DNA of 64,000 nucleotides, taken from contig JAPLFL010000108.1 in NCBI GenBank assembly GCA_026390695.1, forward strand, positions 1 to 64,000, in the 5' to 3' direction. The notes beneath the pieces were generated by a model that saw only the letters and a list, made by a program, of their open reading frames with translations, had not been told where the DNA came from and did not search any database. This DNA is from Candidatus Kapaibacterium sp. Lineage in GTDB: Bacteria; Bacteroidota; Ignavibacteria; Kapaibacteriales; UBA2268. This document shows positions 8,299 to 18,800 of the stretch, one piece after another. Numbering within the stretch: position 1 is the stretch's first letter; every line of letters starts with the position of its first letter. Position numbers and translations under genes: made by a program.

Positions 8299-8310
8299 TG
8301 GTTAATGGTA
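8296..8310. repeat. Two-unit heptamer AATGGTT/AATGGTA at a stop codon
   Basis: Starting inside the TAA stop of the secreted-protein gene, AATGGTT is followed by AATGGTA. Two units alone could be chance, but the same heptamer occurs right after the stops at 14722, 46519 (minus strand) and 59643. Confidence 0.4.
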
Positions 8311-8527
8311 TTTTCTTCCTACTTTAACCGTCGTTTGTAATAAGTGAGCTTCTACTCCAGCAGGCAATTCTAAGGCTCTTCACACTACTTTACTAATTAC
8401 AGGCACCTATAACCACTCCTTGGAAACTAACAATTATACACTAATATTGACTTTAATAGAATTTAATTGATAAAACTCAGTTAAACCTTATTTTTTGACA
8501 AAAACATCTAATCAAACTTATTTTTTG

Positions 8528-8589
8528 GTAGAACAGACATTCCTGTCTGTTTGTTTTTAAATATGCTCAGACAAGGATGTCTAAGCTAC
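8528..8589. repeat. Imperfect palindrome (62 bp)
   Basis: gtagaacagacattcctgtc on the left pairs with cagacaaggatgtctaagc and tac on the right; about 17 of 22 positions match. The inner part cagacattcctgtctg is itself a palindrome. It resembles widespread bacterial interspersed palindromes. Only one copy was seen here. Confidence 0.55.
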
Positions 8590-8768
8590 TGACTTGCATA
8601 AGTTAGCTGTAATTTGTAAGCAAAATTTTTCATGGAAACTTAGTAGAAAGTATTATAAATAACGCAATTCATACAGACCAATAAACCATTTTCCAAAATT
8701 CACTTCCTTGAGGAAGGGTTAGGGAAGGTGTTGGTTTAGAGAAATGAACATGAAATATTTTGGTTAAA

Positions 8769-8894
8769 CCCAGATATTTCATTAGACAATTGAAATTTCC
8801 CTTCACCCGCAAAAGAGGGGTAGGGGAGATTTAAGCAAGTTCATTAATTGCATATAAAATTTCAATTGCGTTAAATCTTAATGAAAAAGCTGGG
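8769..8894 (+). mobile_element. MITE-like element, copy B (126 bp) with 5-bp target duplication
   Basis: The left end is CCCAGATATTTCATTA and the right end TAATGAAAAAGCTGGG, imperfect inverted termini. The flanks are ttaaa (8764-8768) and ttaaa (8895-8899). The interior holds the GC-rich hairpin cccttcacccgcaaaagagg and then the segment shared with copies A and C (ggagatttaagcaagttc, atttcaattgcgttaaatc). There is no coding capacity, so any movement would need a transposase from elsewhere. Confidence 0.8.
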
Positions 8895-8896
8895 TT

Positions 8897-8930
8897 AAAA
8901 AAAAATCCCCTCCTTTTTTGGGGAGGGGAT
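8897..8930 (-). terminator. Rho-independent terminator of the 1,332-residue T9SS gene
   Basis: On the minus strand a G/C-rich stem (atcccctcc / ggaggggat, 8906-8930) with a short loop is followed by nine T (8897-8905). It sits 24 bases past the stop codon of the gene ending at 8954. The T-tract overlaps the right flank of the MITE-like copy B. Confidence 0.9.
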
Positions 8931-8953
8931 AATTTATCTGAATTAATCAAATA

Positions 8954-11900
8954 TTATTTGACTAAAATCATCTTTCTGGTTGCTGAGAAATTACCTGCAT
9001 CCATCTTGCAATAGTAAACACCACTTGTTAAGTTAAATAAAGCAGGGCTGAAAGTGATTTCATGAACTCCTTCAGTTTTTGCACTATTCATTAACAGTGC
9101 AACTTCATTTCCTAAAACGTCAAGTACTGTTACTTTAACATTGGTCGATTTTAACAAATTGAATGTAATTTTGGTACTTTCTTCGAATGGGTTAGGAGTA
9201 TTCTCACCCAATACGAATACATCATTTGTAGGCTCGGTTACATTTAATTGATTATAATATGAAATTGTAACAATCGCCGCATTAGAACTTGTTGTTCCGC
9301 AACCATCAGTTACATTGCAAACATAGCTACCTGCATCGGTTGATACAACTGCTGCTATACTGTATGTAGAATTTGTTGCTCCACTTATCGGTGCTGCATC
9401 TTTTGTCCATTGATATGTCAAATTTGCGCTGCCTGTGGCTGTAACTGACAGATTCAATGTCTTACCCGTAGCAACTGCTATTGTGGCAGAAGGTTGAGTT
9501 GTAAGAACAGGTTTGGTATCGAGAGTAAGTAAGGCAACCGATGAGCGTTTGATTTTTTGATTATCAACGGTAATATCAACAAAATACTGACCTGCACTTG
9601 CTCCGGTAGGTGCAATTACAGTTAATTGATTTGTTTTTGAGCCTGTATAAAATGCGCCGTCAGACAATTTATTATTATTAAAATACCATTGATATGTCAG
9701 AGTGGTACCACCTACAGGAACAGCAGTCACTGCGAAATTGAGGTTTGTTCCCTGACAGCCGGTAAGATTTGCAGGTTGAGTTGTAATATTTATATCTGCC
9801 GGTTTTGCAATCGAAACTTTGATTGATGAATCTTGGCCGCAGGCGCCTTTTACTACAACATAATATTTAAATGTCAAATCAATGTCAGTCACTCCGGTAA
9901 TTGTCATATAATCGGACTTGGAGCCAGCTACGAAGTTATTGTCAACCATCGGATATATTTTATTTTGTGCATCAACTTTATACCATTGAATGCTTAGTGG
10001 AATCTTTGGATTTACGCGCCAGTCGTCAATTACCTGAGCACCAACCTGGAACGAGGCAGTTTGACCAATATCGGCAATTGCTGTGATAGGTTGATTTGTA
10101 ACGGCAGTTGATCTTGAAATATAAATCGGAGCATCATCGGAATAAATGTCAACTATACCACGGCAGTCAGTAATTGTCATTCTGCAGCGATAGACTCCTG
10201 AATTTGTATGTGTTGCATTTTGTAACCAGAATGAATTATCCTGAGCTGTATTGTTTTCTGTTAGAGATATGTCCACTCCATCTTTTTGCCAATGATAGGC
10301 ATTGGTAATACCGTTTCCTTTTACGACTAAGAAAGTTTGATCGCCTTTGCAGAGGTTAATCGAAGATGGTTGCCTTGTAATTTGATATAATGCATAGACA
10401 GTCATTGATATGGAGTTAGTAATTGTAGTTGAAGGTACACAGCTAATGCTACCATTCATCAGACAGCGGTACATACCGGTTTCGGTACCTTGAACATTTG
10501 TCATCACCAAAACTTGGGATTGAGAAGGATATTTAGATACTGAATTCCAGTTTAATCCGCCATCTGTACTTTTTTGCCATTGATAACTTACAATTGTTCC
10601 ATTGACAAGTGAGGTAAAGGAAAGTGAAGAACCTGTGCAGACGTAGCTTGGTGTTGGGTTACTGCAAGATATGACTAAATTAGTTAATGGGTCAGCTACG
10701 CTTACGTTGGAAACAGAGGATGTAATCGTTGCCGGTCCGCAATTGCCGGGGCCAAATATCTGGCAGCGATAATTACCGGTTGCCGCACTGGCAGGAGCCA
10801 AAGTTATAGAAAGGTTAGCAGTTGTTTGACCCACAATGTTTTGATAGGTACCTGAACCAGCAGGATTTTCTTTTTGCCATTGGTAGCTGTTAATAGTACC
10901 AGCAGCAACGAGATTCAAATTAAGAATTCCGAGATTGGAACAAACTGTACTGTTAGCTGGAGGAGGAGTGGTTATAGAAATCGCAGTTTCAATATTCAGT
11001 GCTTTCGTAAGAGTTGATACCGAATCTCCAGCAAACTTAGCTCTTGCATAAAAATTTCCAGCATTAGATTGTGCCAGGGGGTTCATAATATATGAATTAT
11101 TTGCCTGGCCATTTACTAATGTTCCATTTTGATACCATGAGAATATAGGACTTGTTGTAATACTGCGGGCAATGCCATCCTGGAAAATACTTACAGAAGC
11201 ATTGAAATTCATTGTAAAGTTTGAACCAGTACAGTAGGTGGTTGCAACTGGGTTGAATGTCAATGGAGTTGATATAGCTAAATTACTTGTACGTACCTCA
11301 TCGGCACCTTTGAAAGTGACGAAAGTAGAACCTGAACCGGGAGCAACTCTACGCAGTTCACCGTCATTATCTCTGCCGTCCCAAACTCCTGATGGAGTAA
11401 TTGGAGTACACATAAAATTAAGATCTGTTAAATTCGATCCTTGTATGTGTAGGTTATCATCTGCAATAAAAGCTGGAGCCGAACTAATGGTTGAATTTCC
11501 TTCAAAAGATGAACCTACTGCTGTTTTCCATGAGGAAAATCCAGTTGCATCGAAAGTATAAAATGTACCGCCATTGTTTGCCATTCTTGCATAAGAAGAA
11601 GTATTGTAATAAATATTGCCATCAAGACTGGTAAAAGGGTTGTTTGATGAAGCTGTAAATGCAGTAGGACAATAGAAAATATAATCATAAATTGTTCCAC
11701 CGGAATTATTCGTTATATTATTTCTAAAGATATTGTTTCTGCAGTCAATATTATAAAACTGACTATTTGCATAATTATTCAAATTATTCACAATACATGA
11801 TGAATAACTACCATTAACGGCTCCTGATGCCAGATACATATTAATCGTATTGTGATAAATTCTAACATCATTACCAATCCAAAGATTAATTCCTATACCA

Positions 11901-12952
11901 AAAGATGATGTTGAAGATATGTCAAAAATATAATTATTTGATATTGTACAATTATAATCGGTATATGATGAACCTGTTGATGTATTAAATTCCTGAACCA
12001 TAATACCTTGGCAATATGAAGCATAAGAATTTCTAATAAAATGAATTTTATTTTTATCAATCCATCCGCCGGAAGGGACATAAGTACCTTGACCTTGACC
12101 ACCTGAATAATCAGCGTAAAGCATTATTCCACGTACACTGGCTCCAACGGAATTGGGATTACAGATTCCAACTACTTCATTTTTTTGAATTATAAAATTT
12201 GTTGTTCCAAACATAACGATACCACGAACACCAATACCATCGGTTGAATAACTTGCTTGATTACCGATAATACTATTTGTAATTGAAACAGCATTTCCCA
12301 ACTGGCATTGGATACCAATTAATGATCTTTTAATCTGGCAATTATTTATGGTACTGGATGTCATACGATCCATTAAGATACCTATTGAACCAACTGTCCC
12401 TGCTCCAAGACCATTACAATAGCTTATTACATTCTTGATTACTACATTTGAACCACTATAAGCAGAGATAACACCACCGCTGGTATAAGTATTAGGTTGC
12501 ACAATCATGAAGTTAGAATTATAAGCACTTGTAGAAATTGCGGAATTGTTGAATGTTAAATCTTGAGTTGTCCCACCCACAGTCATGGAGCCATCAATAG
12601 TTACATTGCTGGCACCATTGAGAAAAATAATTGCGCTACCGTGAGCTGCACTGATAGTCCAGGCATTGGTAGGTTTGATTGTAACCGAAGTCCAGTTTGC
12701 TGGCAATGTGGATCCGCTGTTAAGCTGTGCCATAGCTGTTTCTGTGACATTGTTTGTTATTGAAATAGTAATGTTCCCTGTGTAAGTACCTGCATTAATA
12801 GCTGCTGTAGCCAGTTGTAGGGTAGCATAGGTTCCAGGCACTGTTATTGTTGTTTGTGAATATGCACTATACGTGAAAAAAGCTATAATTATCGGTATGA
12901 TAATCGTGGCTTTCAGTGCATGATAGAAGGAAAACATGGTAAATTTTTTCAT
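8954..12952 (-). CDS. Large secreted beta-helix/Ig-like protein with T9SS sorting domain
   Basis: 1,332 residues. After a signal peptide (HALKATIIIPIIIAFFTYSA, ending YSQ near residue 32) comes a region to about residue 520 rich in Asn and in short parallel beta-helix turns (INNCQIKRSLIGIQ, ISNNYIFDIS, YHNTINMY). From about 560 to 1230 there are at least six Ig-like repeats recognisable by YQWQK/YQWYF/YQWTK and GxYRC/GSYVC motifs. The end (from LGENTPNPFEESTKITF) is a type A T9SS sorting domain. This is the pattern of surface or extracellular adhesion or matrix proteins; the ligand is unknown. It is transcribed alone, with a strong terminator. Confidence 0.88.
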   Translation of the reverse strand: MKKFTMFSFYHALKATIIIPIIIAFFTYSAYSQTTITVPGTYATLQLATAAINAGTYTGNITISITNNVTETAMAQLNSGSTLPANWTSVTIKPTNAWTISAAHGSAIIFLNGASNVTIDGSMTVGGTTQDLTFNNSAISTSAYNSNFMIVQPNTYTSGGVISAYSGSNVVIKNVISYCNGLGAGTVGSIGILMDRMTSSTINNCQIKRSLIGIQCQLGNAVSITNSIIGNQASYSTDGIGVRGIVMFGTTNFIIQKNEVVGICNPNSVGASVRGIMLYADYSGGQGQGTYVPSGGWIDKNKIHFIRNSYASYCQGIMVQEFNTSTGSSYTDYNCTISNNYIFDISSTSSFGIGINLWIGNDVRIYHNTINMYLASGAVNGSYSSCIVNNLNNYANSQFYNIDCRNNIFRNNITNNSGGTIYDYIFYCPTAFTASSNNPFTSLDGNIYYNTSSYARMANNGGTFYTFDATGFSSWKTAVGSSFEGNSTISSAPAFIADDNLHIQGSNLTDLNFMCTPITPSGVWDGRDNDGELRRVAPGSGSTFVTFKGADEVRTSNLAISTPLTFNPVATTYCTGSNFTMNFNASVSIFQDGIARSITTSPIFSWYQNGTLVNGQANNSYIMNPLAQSNAGNFYARAKFAGDSVSTLTKALNIETAISITTPPPANSTVCSNLGILNLNLVAAGTINSYQWQKENPAGSGTYQNIVGQTTANLSITLAPASAATGNYRCQIFGPGNCGPATITSSVSNVSVADPLTNLVISCSNPTPSYVCTGSSLSFTSLVNGTIVSYQWQKSTDGGLNWNSVSKYPSQSQVLVMTNVQGTETGMYRCLMNGSISCVPSTTITNSISMTVYALYQITRQPSSINLCKGDQTFLVVKGNGITNAYHWQKDGVDISLTENNTAQDNSFWLQNATHTNSGVYRCRMTITDCRGIVDIYSDDAPIYISRSTAVTNQPITAIADIGQTASFQVGAQVIDDWRVNPKIPLSIQWYKVDAQNKIYPMVDNNFVAGSKSDYMTITGVTDIDLTFKYYVVVKGACGQDSSIKVSIAKPADINITTQPANLTGCQGTNLNFAVTAVPVGGTTLTYQWYFNNNKLSDGAFYTGSKTNQLTVIAPTGASAGQYFVDITVDNQKIKRSSVALLTLDTKPVLTTQPSATIAVATGKTLNLSVTATGSANLTYQWTKDAAPISGATNSTYSIAAVVSTDAGSYVCNVTDGCGTTSSNAAIVTISYYNQLNVTEPTNDVFVLGENTPNPFEESTKITFNLLKSTNVKVTVLDVLGNEVALLMNSAKTEGVHEITFSPALFNLTSGVYYCKMDAGNFSATRKMILVK

Positions 12953-13329
12953 AATATCCCCTTAATAAAAAAAATAAAAATTATTTGGCTTAGTAAATTT
13001 GATTCCGGAGAAAGAGTAACCACGAATAGATAGTATCCGTGGGCTTTTAGGAATATAATTTTGTGCTTTATACATCATAATAAAAACAATTAAAAGAGCA
13101 AAAAGTTACAAAATATCAAACAAAAATCATCAAAATATCTTAACAATATCTTATCATACAAATATAACTATTTTTACACAAAATACAATCAAGTTTTAGG
13201 CATGACTTAATTATTAAATTCAATTTCCGGATTTAATATTCTTGCTCAATAAAACTTAAAGAGTTAATTTAGAAGTTTATGTAATTATCTATTAATGAAC
13301 TTTTTCATGTTATATTAAAGGAAAATCAA
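12953..13329. promoter_or_regulatory. Divergent intergenic region upstream of fumarase and the beta-helix protein
   Basis: 377 AT-rich bases that must hold promoters for both directions. A hairpin ccacgaata/tatccgtgg (13020-13042, one mismatch) could form in the 5' leader of the minus-strand gene. AAAGGAAAA lies just before the fumarase ATG. No riboswitch or coding potential was recognised. Confidence 0.45.
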
Positions 13330-14724
13330 ATGACAACTCGTATTGAAAAAGATTCGATGGGCGATATTGAAGTTCCAACGAATGTTTATTATGGCGCCCA
13401 ATCGGCGCGTTCACTCATTCATTTTGAAATTGGCTGGGAAAAAATGCCACGTGAAGTTATCTGGGCAATGGGAACTCTTAAGAAAGCCTGTGCCTTGGCC
13501 AATGTTGAGCTTGGTGTTTTGGCTAAAGAAAAATGTGATTTAATCGTAGCCGCTGCTGATGAGGTTATCGAAGGAAAACTCGATTCTCATTTCCCGCTTT
13601 CTATCTGGCAGACCGGATCTGGTACTCAATCAAATATGAATACCAATGAAGTTATCTCTAATCGTGCAATTGAAATTGCAGGTGGAATTATGGGTAGCAA
13701 AAAGCCTGTTCATCCAAATGATGATGTGAATAAATCGCAAAGTTCCAATGATACTTTCCCAACCGCTATGCATATTGCAGCCGCTGCTGATCTTACTCAT
13801 CGCCTTTTACCCGCAGTTAAAGAATTACGCAATACCCTTGCAAAAAAGTCAGATGATTTTAAAGATATTATCAAAGTTGGTCGTACACATTTGATGGATG
13901 CAGTTCCAATGACTCTGGGACAAGAGTTTTCCGGATATGTTCACCAATTGGATAAAGGTATAGCACGAATAGAAATGGTCTTGCCGCATCTTTTTGAGCT
14001 TGCTATCGGTGGAACGGCTGTAGGAACCGGACTTAATGCGCATCCCAAATTTGCAGATACTACTGCTGCTAAGGTTGCCGAGCTCACAGGATTAGCTTTT
14101 GTCAGTGCTCCGAATAAATTTGAATCGCTTGCTGCACACGACGCTCTTGTTTTTGCTCACGGTGCATTAAAGACCTTAGCTGCATCGCTTATGAAATTTG
14201 CTAATGATATTCGTTGGCTTGCCTCCGGCCCTCGTTGTGGAATAGGGGAGATAGCTATTCCTGAAAATGAACCCGGCTCCTCAATTATGCCCGGTAAGGT
14301 TAATCCTACTCAAAGCGAGGCAATGACTATGGTTGCTGTTCAGGTTTTCGGAAATGATGCGACAATTAATTTTGCCGGTGGATCAGGTAATTTTGAGCTT
14401 AATGTTTATAAACCGGTAATTATTTATAATTTCCTTCAGAGTGTACGTTTGCTCAGTGACACCTGCCGTATGTATAATGAGCACTGTGCTATAGGTATTG
14501 AGCCAATTAGAGAGAAAATTGATTATTATGTTAAAAATACATTAATGCTCGTCACTTCGCTTAATCCTCATATTGGTTATGATAATGCTGCCAAAATTGC
14601 CAAACATGCGCATCATAGTGGCTCAACGCTGAAAGAAGCGGCTATTGAACTTGGTATTCTAAGCTCAGAGAAATTTGACGAAATAGTTCGTCCTGAAATG
14701 ATGCTTGGGCCGAATCTTGAATAA
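13330..14724 (+). CDS. fumC: Class II fumarate hydratase
   Basis: 464 residues, the family's standard length. It interconverts fumarate and malate in the TCA cycle; class II enzymes are homotetramers that need no iron-sulfur cluster. Visible motifs are [33 protein letters not shown], the [10 protein letters not shown] block with the conserved His, and the signature loop [11 protein letters not shown] (from residue 316) with the catalytic serine Ser317 or Ser318. AAAGGAAAATCAA precedes the ATG. The gene stands alone and ends in a strong terminator. Related aspartase or argininosuccinate lyase is excluded by overall motif match, and I am confident in the fumarase call. Confidence 0.96.
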   Translation: MTTRIEKDSMGDIEVPTNVYYGAQSARSLIHFEIGWEKMPREVIWAMGTLKKACALANVELGVLAKEKCDLIVAAADEVIEGKLDSHFPLSIWQTGSGTQSNMNTNEVISNRAIEIAGGIMGSKKPVHPNDDVNKSQSSNDTFPTAMHIAAAADLTHRLLPAVKELRNTLAKKSDDFKDIIKVGRTHLMDAVPMTLGQEFSGYVHQLDKGIARIEMVLPHLFELAIGGTAVGTGLNAHPKFADTTAAKVAELTGLAFVSAPNKFESLAAHDALVFAHGALKTLAASLMKFANDIRWLASGPRCGIGEIAIPENEPGSSIMPGKVNPTQSEAMTMVAVQVFGNDATINFAGGSGNFELNVYKPVIIYNFLQSVRLLSDTCRMYNEHCAIGIEPIREKIDYYVKNTLMLVTSLNPHIGYDNAAKIAKHAHHSGSTLKEAAIELGILSSEKFDEIVRPEMMLGPNLE

Positions 14725-14757
14725 TTGTTAATTATCAATGGTGAATGATTAATGTTG
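14723..14757. repeat. Heptamer array abutting the fumarase stop codon
   Basis: Starting inside the TAA stop there are five 7-bp units: aattgtt, aattatc, aatggtg, aatgatt, aatgttg. The spacing is exact though units vary. It lies between the stop codon and the terminator. Confidence 0.65.
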
Positions 14758-14762
14758 GAAGA

Positions 14763-14791
14763 AGTCTCAGTCAATTGATTGGGACTTTTTT
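14763..14791 (+). terminator. Rho-independent terminator of fumC
   Basis: A 10-bp stem (agtctcagtc / gattgggact, with two G-T pairs), loop AATT, then TTTTTT. It is placed 39 bases after the fumarase stop codon. Confidence 0.85.
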
Positions 14792-15085
14792 CTTGTATTA
14801 AATACTAATTTGCATTCAATCGTATAAAATATTTTTAAATTCTTATTTAACTGTTTCTCAGATTGTTTGAAAATTGGAAAAATCTCAGATTTGTACTTCG
14901 GAGATATTTAACAATCTTGATTACCTTTTGGAACCGTATCCTTCATATCGCTTCAGGATGGAATTACTTTATATTTCAATTTTCTTTGATTTAACATATT
15001 AAAAATTAACTTATTTCATCTCAATTTTTTTCTTATCTCCATTTTGATCATGTTTATTGATTTAATGAAATATATTATTATATAT

Positions 15086-15352
15086 TAGAAAGCTCTTATT
15101 GCTTCAATGAGTAGTCTTATAATATATTTGAAAGCTCTTATTAGTTCTATGAGTAGTCTTATAATATATTTGAAAGCTCTTATTGGTTCTATGAGTAGTC
15201 TTATAATATATTTGAAAGCTCTTATTGCTTCAATGAGTAGTCTTATTATATATTTGAAAGCTCTTATTGCTTCAATGAGTAGTCTTATAATATATTTGAA
15301 AGCTCTTATTAGTTCTATGAGTAGTCTTATAATATATTTGAAAGCTCTTATT
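15086..15352. repeat. 42-bp tandem array, left arm of locus 2
   Basis: Six full units and one partial unit of 42 bp, each starting gaaagctcttattg (15088, 15130, 15172, 15214, 15256, 15298, 15340) and containing agtcttataatatatt. Units are near identical; variation is confined to attgcttca / attagttct / attggttct. The 42-mer can be read as two diverged 21-mers. This arm is the inverted partner of the 21-bp units that follow. Confidence 0.93.
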
Positions 15353-15359
15353 GGCATTA

Positions 15360-15790
15360 TGAATAACTTCAAAACATCAATAAGAGTATTCAAAACATCA
15401 ATAAGAGTATTCAAAACATCAATAAGAGTATTCAAAACATTAATAAGAGTATTCAAAACATTAATAAGAGTATTCAAAACATCAATAAGAGTCTTCAAAA
15501 CATCAATAAGAGTCTTCAAAACATCAATAAGATACTTCTGACTATCAATAAGTCATTTCAGAGCATTAATCCCAAATATTTCATTAAGATTTAACGTAAT
15601 TGAAATATTATATGCTAATAAAGAGCTTTCTTAAATCTCCCCTGCCCTCTTTTGCGGGTGAGGGGAATTTAGTTAAATCCCATTTTGAAAAAGGGGGTAG
15701 GGGGATTTTCTCTTGCCTAATGAAATATTTGGGTTAATAATACTTTTCAAGGTATTCATAAGGTTCTTCAAAATATCCATAATACATTGT
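15360..15790. repeat. 21-bp tandem array, right arm of locus 2, interrupted by a MITE-like element
   Basis: Units of the type ttcaaaacatcaataagagt (plus one base) repeat at exactly 21 bp from about 15368 to 15551. A partial unit ttcagagcattaat follows, then the MITE-like insertion (15571-15733). After it the array resumes with aatactt, ttcaaggtattcataagg and ttcaaaatatccataatac. If the insertion and one TTAAT are removed, every unit is 21 bp again. The reverse complement of this arm resembles the left arm's ctcttattg core. Confidence 0.9.
15571..15733 (-). mobile_element. MITE-like element, copy C (163 bp), inserted in the 21-bp array
   Basis: The left terminus CCCAAATATTTCATTA (15571-15586) and right terminus TAATGAAATATTTGGG (15718-15733) are perfect 16-bp inverted repeats. 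The flanks are TTAAT (15566-15570) and TTAAT (15734-15738). The interior, read on the minus strand, holds aatccccctacccccttttt, cacccgcaaaagagggcag and the segment shared with copies A and B. It has no open frame of note. Confidence 0.9.
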
Positions 15791-15810
15791 GATCATTTTT
15801 ATATAAAAAA

Positions 15811-15840
15811 AAAGCCTCCGTCTTTCGACAGAGGCTTTTT
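15811..15840. terminator. Bidirectional rho-independent terminator
   Basis: The stem agcctccgtc / gacagaggct (one mismatch) with loop TTTC lies at 15813-15836. On the minus strand it is followed by a run of nine T; on the plus strand by TTTTTATTTT. It lies about 20 bases past the stop of the minus-strand T9SS gene. Confidence 0.92.
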
Positions 15841-15859
15841 ATTTTATCGATTCGTTTTA

Positions 15860-18800
15860 TTAACGAATAATTGACAATTTAATTGCTGCGGTTGCATCGT
15901 CAGTTTTTACTTTGAAGATGTAAGTACCGCTGGATACTTTGTTACCATTTTGATCTTTGCCATCCCATTCGAATTGATGTGCGCCTTTAGTTTGAACATT
16001 TGCGTCAATAGATTTGATAACATTACCGAATAAATCGATAACATCAACATTAACGAATTGATCAAGTGGAAGGACTACATTTACGACTGTGATAGAATTG
16101 TCAGAAACAGGGTTTGCTGATTGAAGTTCAACTAAAAGATTAGCAACCTGATCCATAGTCTTGGTTAATTCATCTTTAAGCGGGCAACTTTGGGTTCCAT
16201 CTGCTGCAACTTCAACAAGACGATATTGATAAGTTGTTCCATATTGAACTTTGGTATCGGTATAATTGTAGTTATTAGCTACAGCAGAATTACCATGACC
16301 AGCAACGAAGGAAAGTGTATTCCATTTTTCTTCACCACTTAATCTTCTTTCAACATAGAAACCTTTGCAGTTTTCTTCTTGTGCTGTTTCCCAGAAGAGA
16401 TCAATACCGCTGTTGCGAACAACACCATCAAATGATGTTACTTTAACAGCTTCAATAAAATCGCAAGTCTGGTAAGCATCTTCGATTTTGCCATAAGAGC
16501 GTGGGCCAAGATATGGGTGAATCATAGGGATCCAAGTACCTCTGGAAGCTGTTAGGGTATAACCGTCAACATAAGTTGTACCAGCATGGTTTAAGTGAGC
16601 ATAAGCTGGGTTACCTGAGGATGGCATGAACTGATACCATGTACCGGAACCTTTAGTATTCTCAAAGCAGAACAAGTTATTATTGAGTGAAGAGGTAGGA
16701 TCAGAAGGATTAATTCTGCGGAAGTTCTTCTCAATCATCATTGAATAACCGCTTTGACCTAAAACGTAAGTATTAGGATCATAATAATAGTTAGTAGTTC
16801 TCATACCCATGTTGTTTTGTGAAGCACCTAATTCAATACCGGTTTCACCTAATTGTGCTAATGCAATCCAATATGTTCCTGCATTAAGAATTAGTGGTTG
16901 TTTTGAAGGCATCAAATAAGTTACATAAGCATCGAAAATACCGTTCTGGCCACCCTTGGAATCATCAACACCTCTTTGACGATAGAGCTGAGAATTAGGG
17001 ATTAATTGACCTGGCTGAACATTACCCTGATCTTGATAAGTTCCAACTGAAACGTCATCAGGAGCTTGGTTTTTCTTACCGTATAATGCTTGATATCCAT
17101 AAATAGTATCAGCAGCTAAAAGTTGGAATTTCATTGCAAATTGTCCGGAACCGTCACCACCGGTTGTACCGAATTCATAGTCTTTTATCCAAGGTGGTGA
17201 TGCAAATGGTACGTTTGATCCCATACCACCGATTTGATAACCAGATAAGTTTAAGCCACGACCATAGATAATCTGTCCGTCATTAAATGGCGATGTAAAT
17301 GTAGGAACATCGTTTTGTGGGTTAGATACCGGATCGTATGCAAAATAATTACCGAAGTTCAAAGTAACTTCTGAATAAGTAGTATCGTTCTTAGCTTCAA
17401 GATCCATACCAGGAATTTCAAGATAGCTTAACATAGTGTATGTGCCGGGGCCGGAAGCTCTTGCATTCCATGATGGCATGTGTACTATTGTTTCTAAGTT
17501 TGGCTGTAAAGTTGATGGAGTTTCTGTACGGCAATAAACTGCTTGTGGTCTGTTTGGATTACCAAGTGAATCTTTAAATTGATTCCATTGGCTCATAATT
17601 TCGTCGGCTTTGCCTTTGAAAATTCTAACGTGAACCATAAATGTTGCTCCAGTAAGAGCTGTATTATTGCTTATACGAACGGTAACAGGTATTTGAGTTG
17701 CCTGTGAAGCAGGAGCCATTGTATATGGCCAAAGAATATCCACGGAAGTTACTTCAAGGTCAGTTACTTCAGCAGGGTAAAGCAATTTTACGTTATCCAC
17801 GTAGAAATCGTCAAAGTCATCAGGAATACATGTTGAGCATTTCAAATCTTTCTTTGCTTGAACATTTACTCTGAATCGGAAGTTCTTAGCACCTTGTTTG
17901 CTGGATTTAATAACAGTATCAGGAACTGGAATGAAGCCTTTAACATAAGTATAGTCAATACCTTCATCATAGTTATTCGGACGGTATCCGTTTTTAACAG
18001 TAGTTGTTGGTGCGGCTAATGAAGAGTCTTTATCAGTTTCCAAATAACCTCTGAAATATCCGTTTGATCCCCATAAAGCGTAATCAGGAACATTTGTATA
18101 TGCTGCACGTCCGCCGCGACCTGGATGGTTGCGCCATCTGGCTGTTGGAATATTACATATATATTGAACACCGTCTGGGCTTGGCTGTGCATATTCAACA
18201 TCAATTTCATCACCTGTGCCGGAAGCAGCCTGAGCCGGATTCCAACGGGTAAGAGGATTTGTGTTCATCATAGTTCTTGGTTCGGGAGCAATCAATGATT
18301 GATCGCACCATCCACGTGGCCATTGATCTGCTTTGGCTGCACGTTGGAAGGAAATTGAAAGAACTGAGTTATATCTTGGCACTGGATTAAGCAAGTTAAT
18401 CGGGAATGAACGTATCTGGTCTCCACCTGGGGATCCGGCAGGTTCATTGCTATATAAGTCAACTCTGTTCATGTGGATGACAGGTGATCTTACTACATAA
18501 TAGTTAGCTTTTGTAAGTGTATCAAAATTCTTTGCAATATATTCGCCGCGTGGAGCAAGTGGATGTTTTGAAACTTCATCACCGCTTAAAACGTCAGCGT
18601 CAATATTTACCCATTTTAATACTGAAGGCATTGCAACACCTTCGACATAATGGAACTCAGTTACATCATCATTGAAGTCATTGAGTCTTTTCATTACGAA
18701 CAAACGCACACTGGTTGTGTCATCGAATGGCCATTGGCTACCGAGACCATCACCAGTTGTTGGATTTGTAGGATCAGCAATAATATATGAACGTAAGCGA

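Larger units (their letters stand above)
8299..8953. other. 655-base non-coding, repeat-bearing stretch between convergent genes
   Basis: No gene is supported. It contains a long imperfect hairpin at 8528-8589, a MITE-like element at 8769-8894 with an adjoining partial end (atgaaatattttggtt near 8751), and a strong intrinsic terminator for the minus-strand gene (8897-8930). The part 8311-8527 shows nothing I can name. Confidence 0.6.
14725..15859. other. 1.1-kb non-coding region between fumC and a T9SS gene
   Basis: It contains, in order: the heptamer array, the fumC terminator, about 270 AT-rich bases with nothing recognised (14792-15065), the 42-bp/21-bp inverted array, a MITE-like insertion, remnant 21-bp units, and a bidirectional terminator. 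Open frames of 144 residues on both strands over the array follow from the unit length and are not supported as genes. Confidence 0.75.

Noticed and set aside
15085-15541. 144-codon frames on both strands over the 42/21-bp array
   Set aside because: Both strands are open at once, as expected of a stop-free repeat with a unit divisible by three. No start context or family match.
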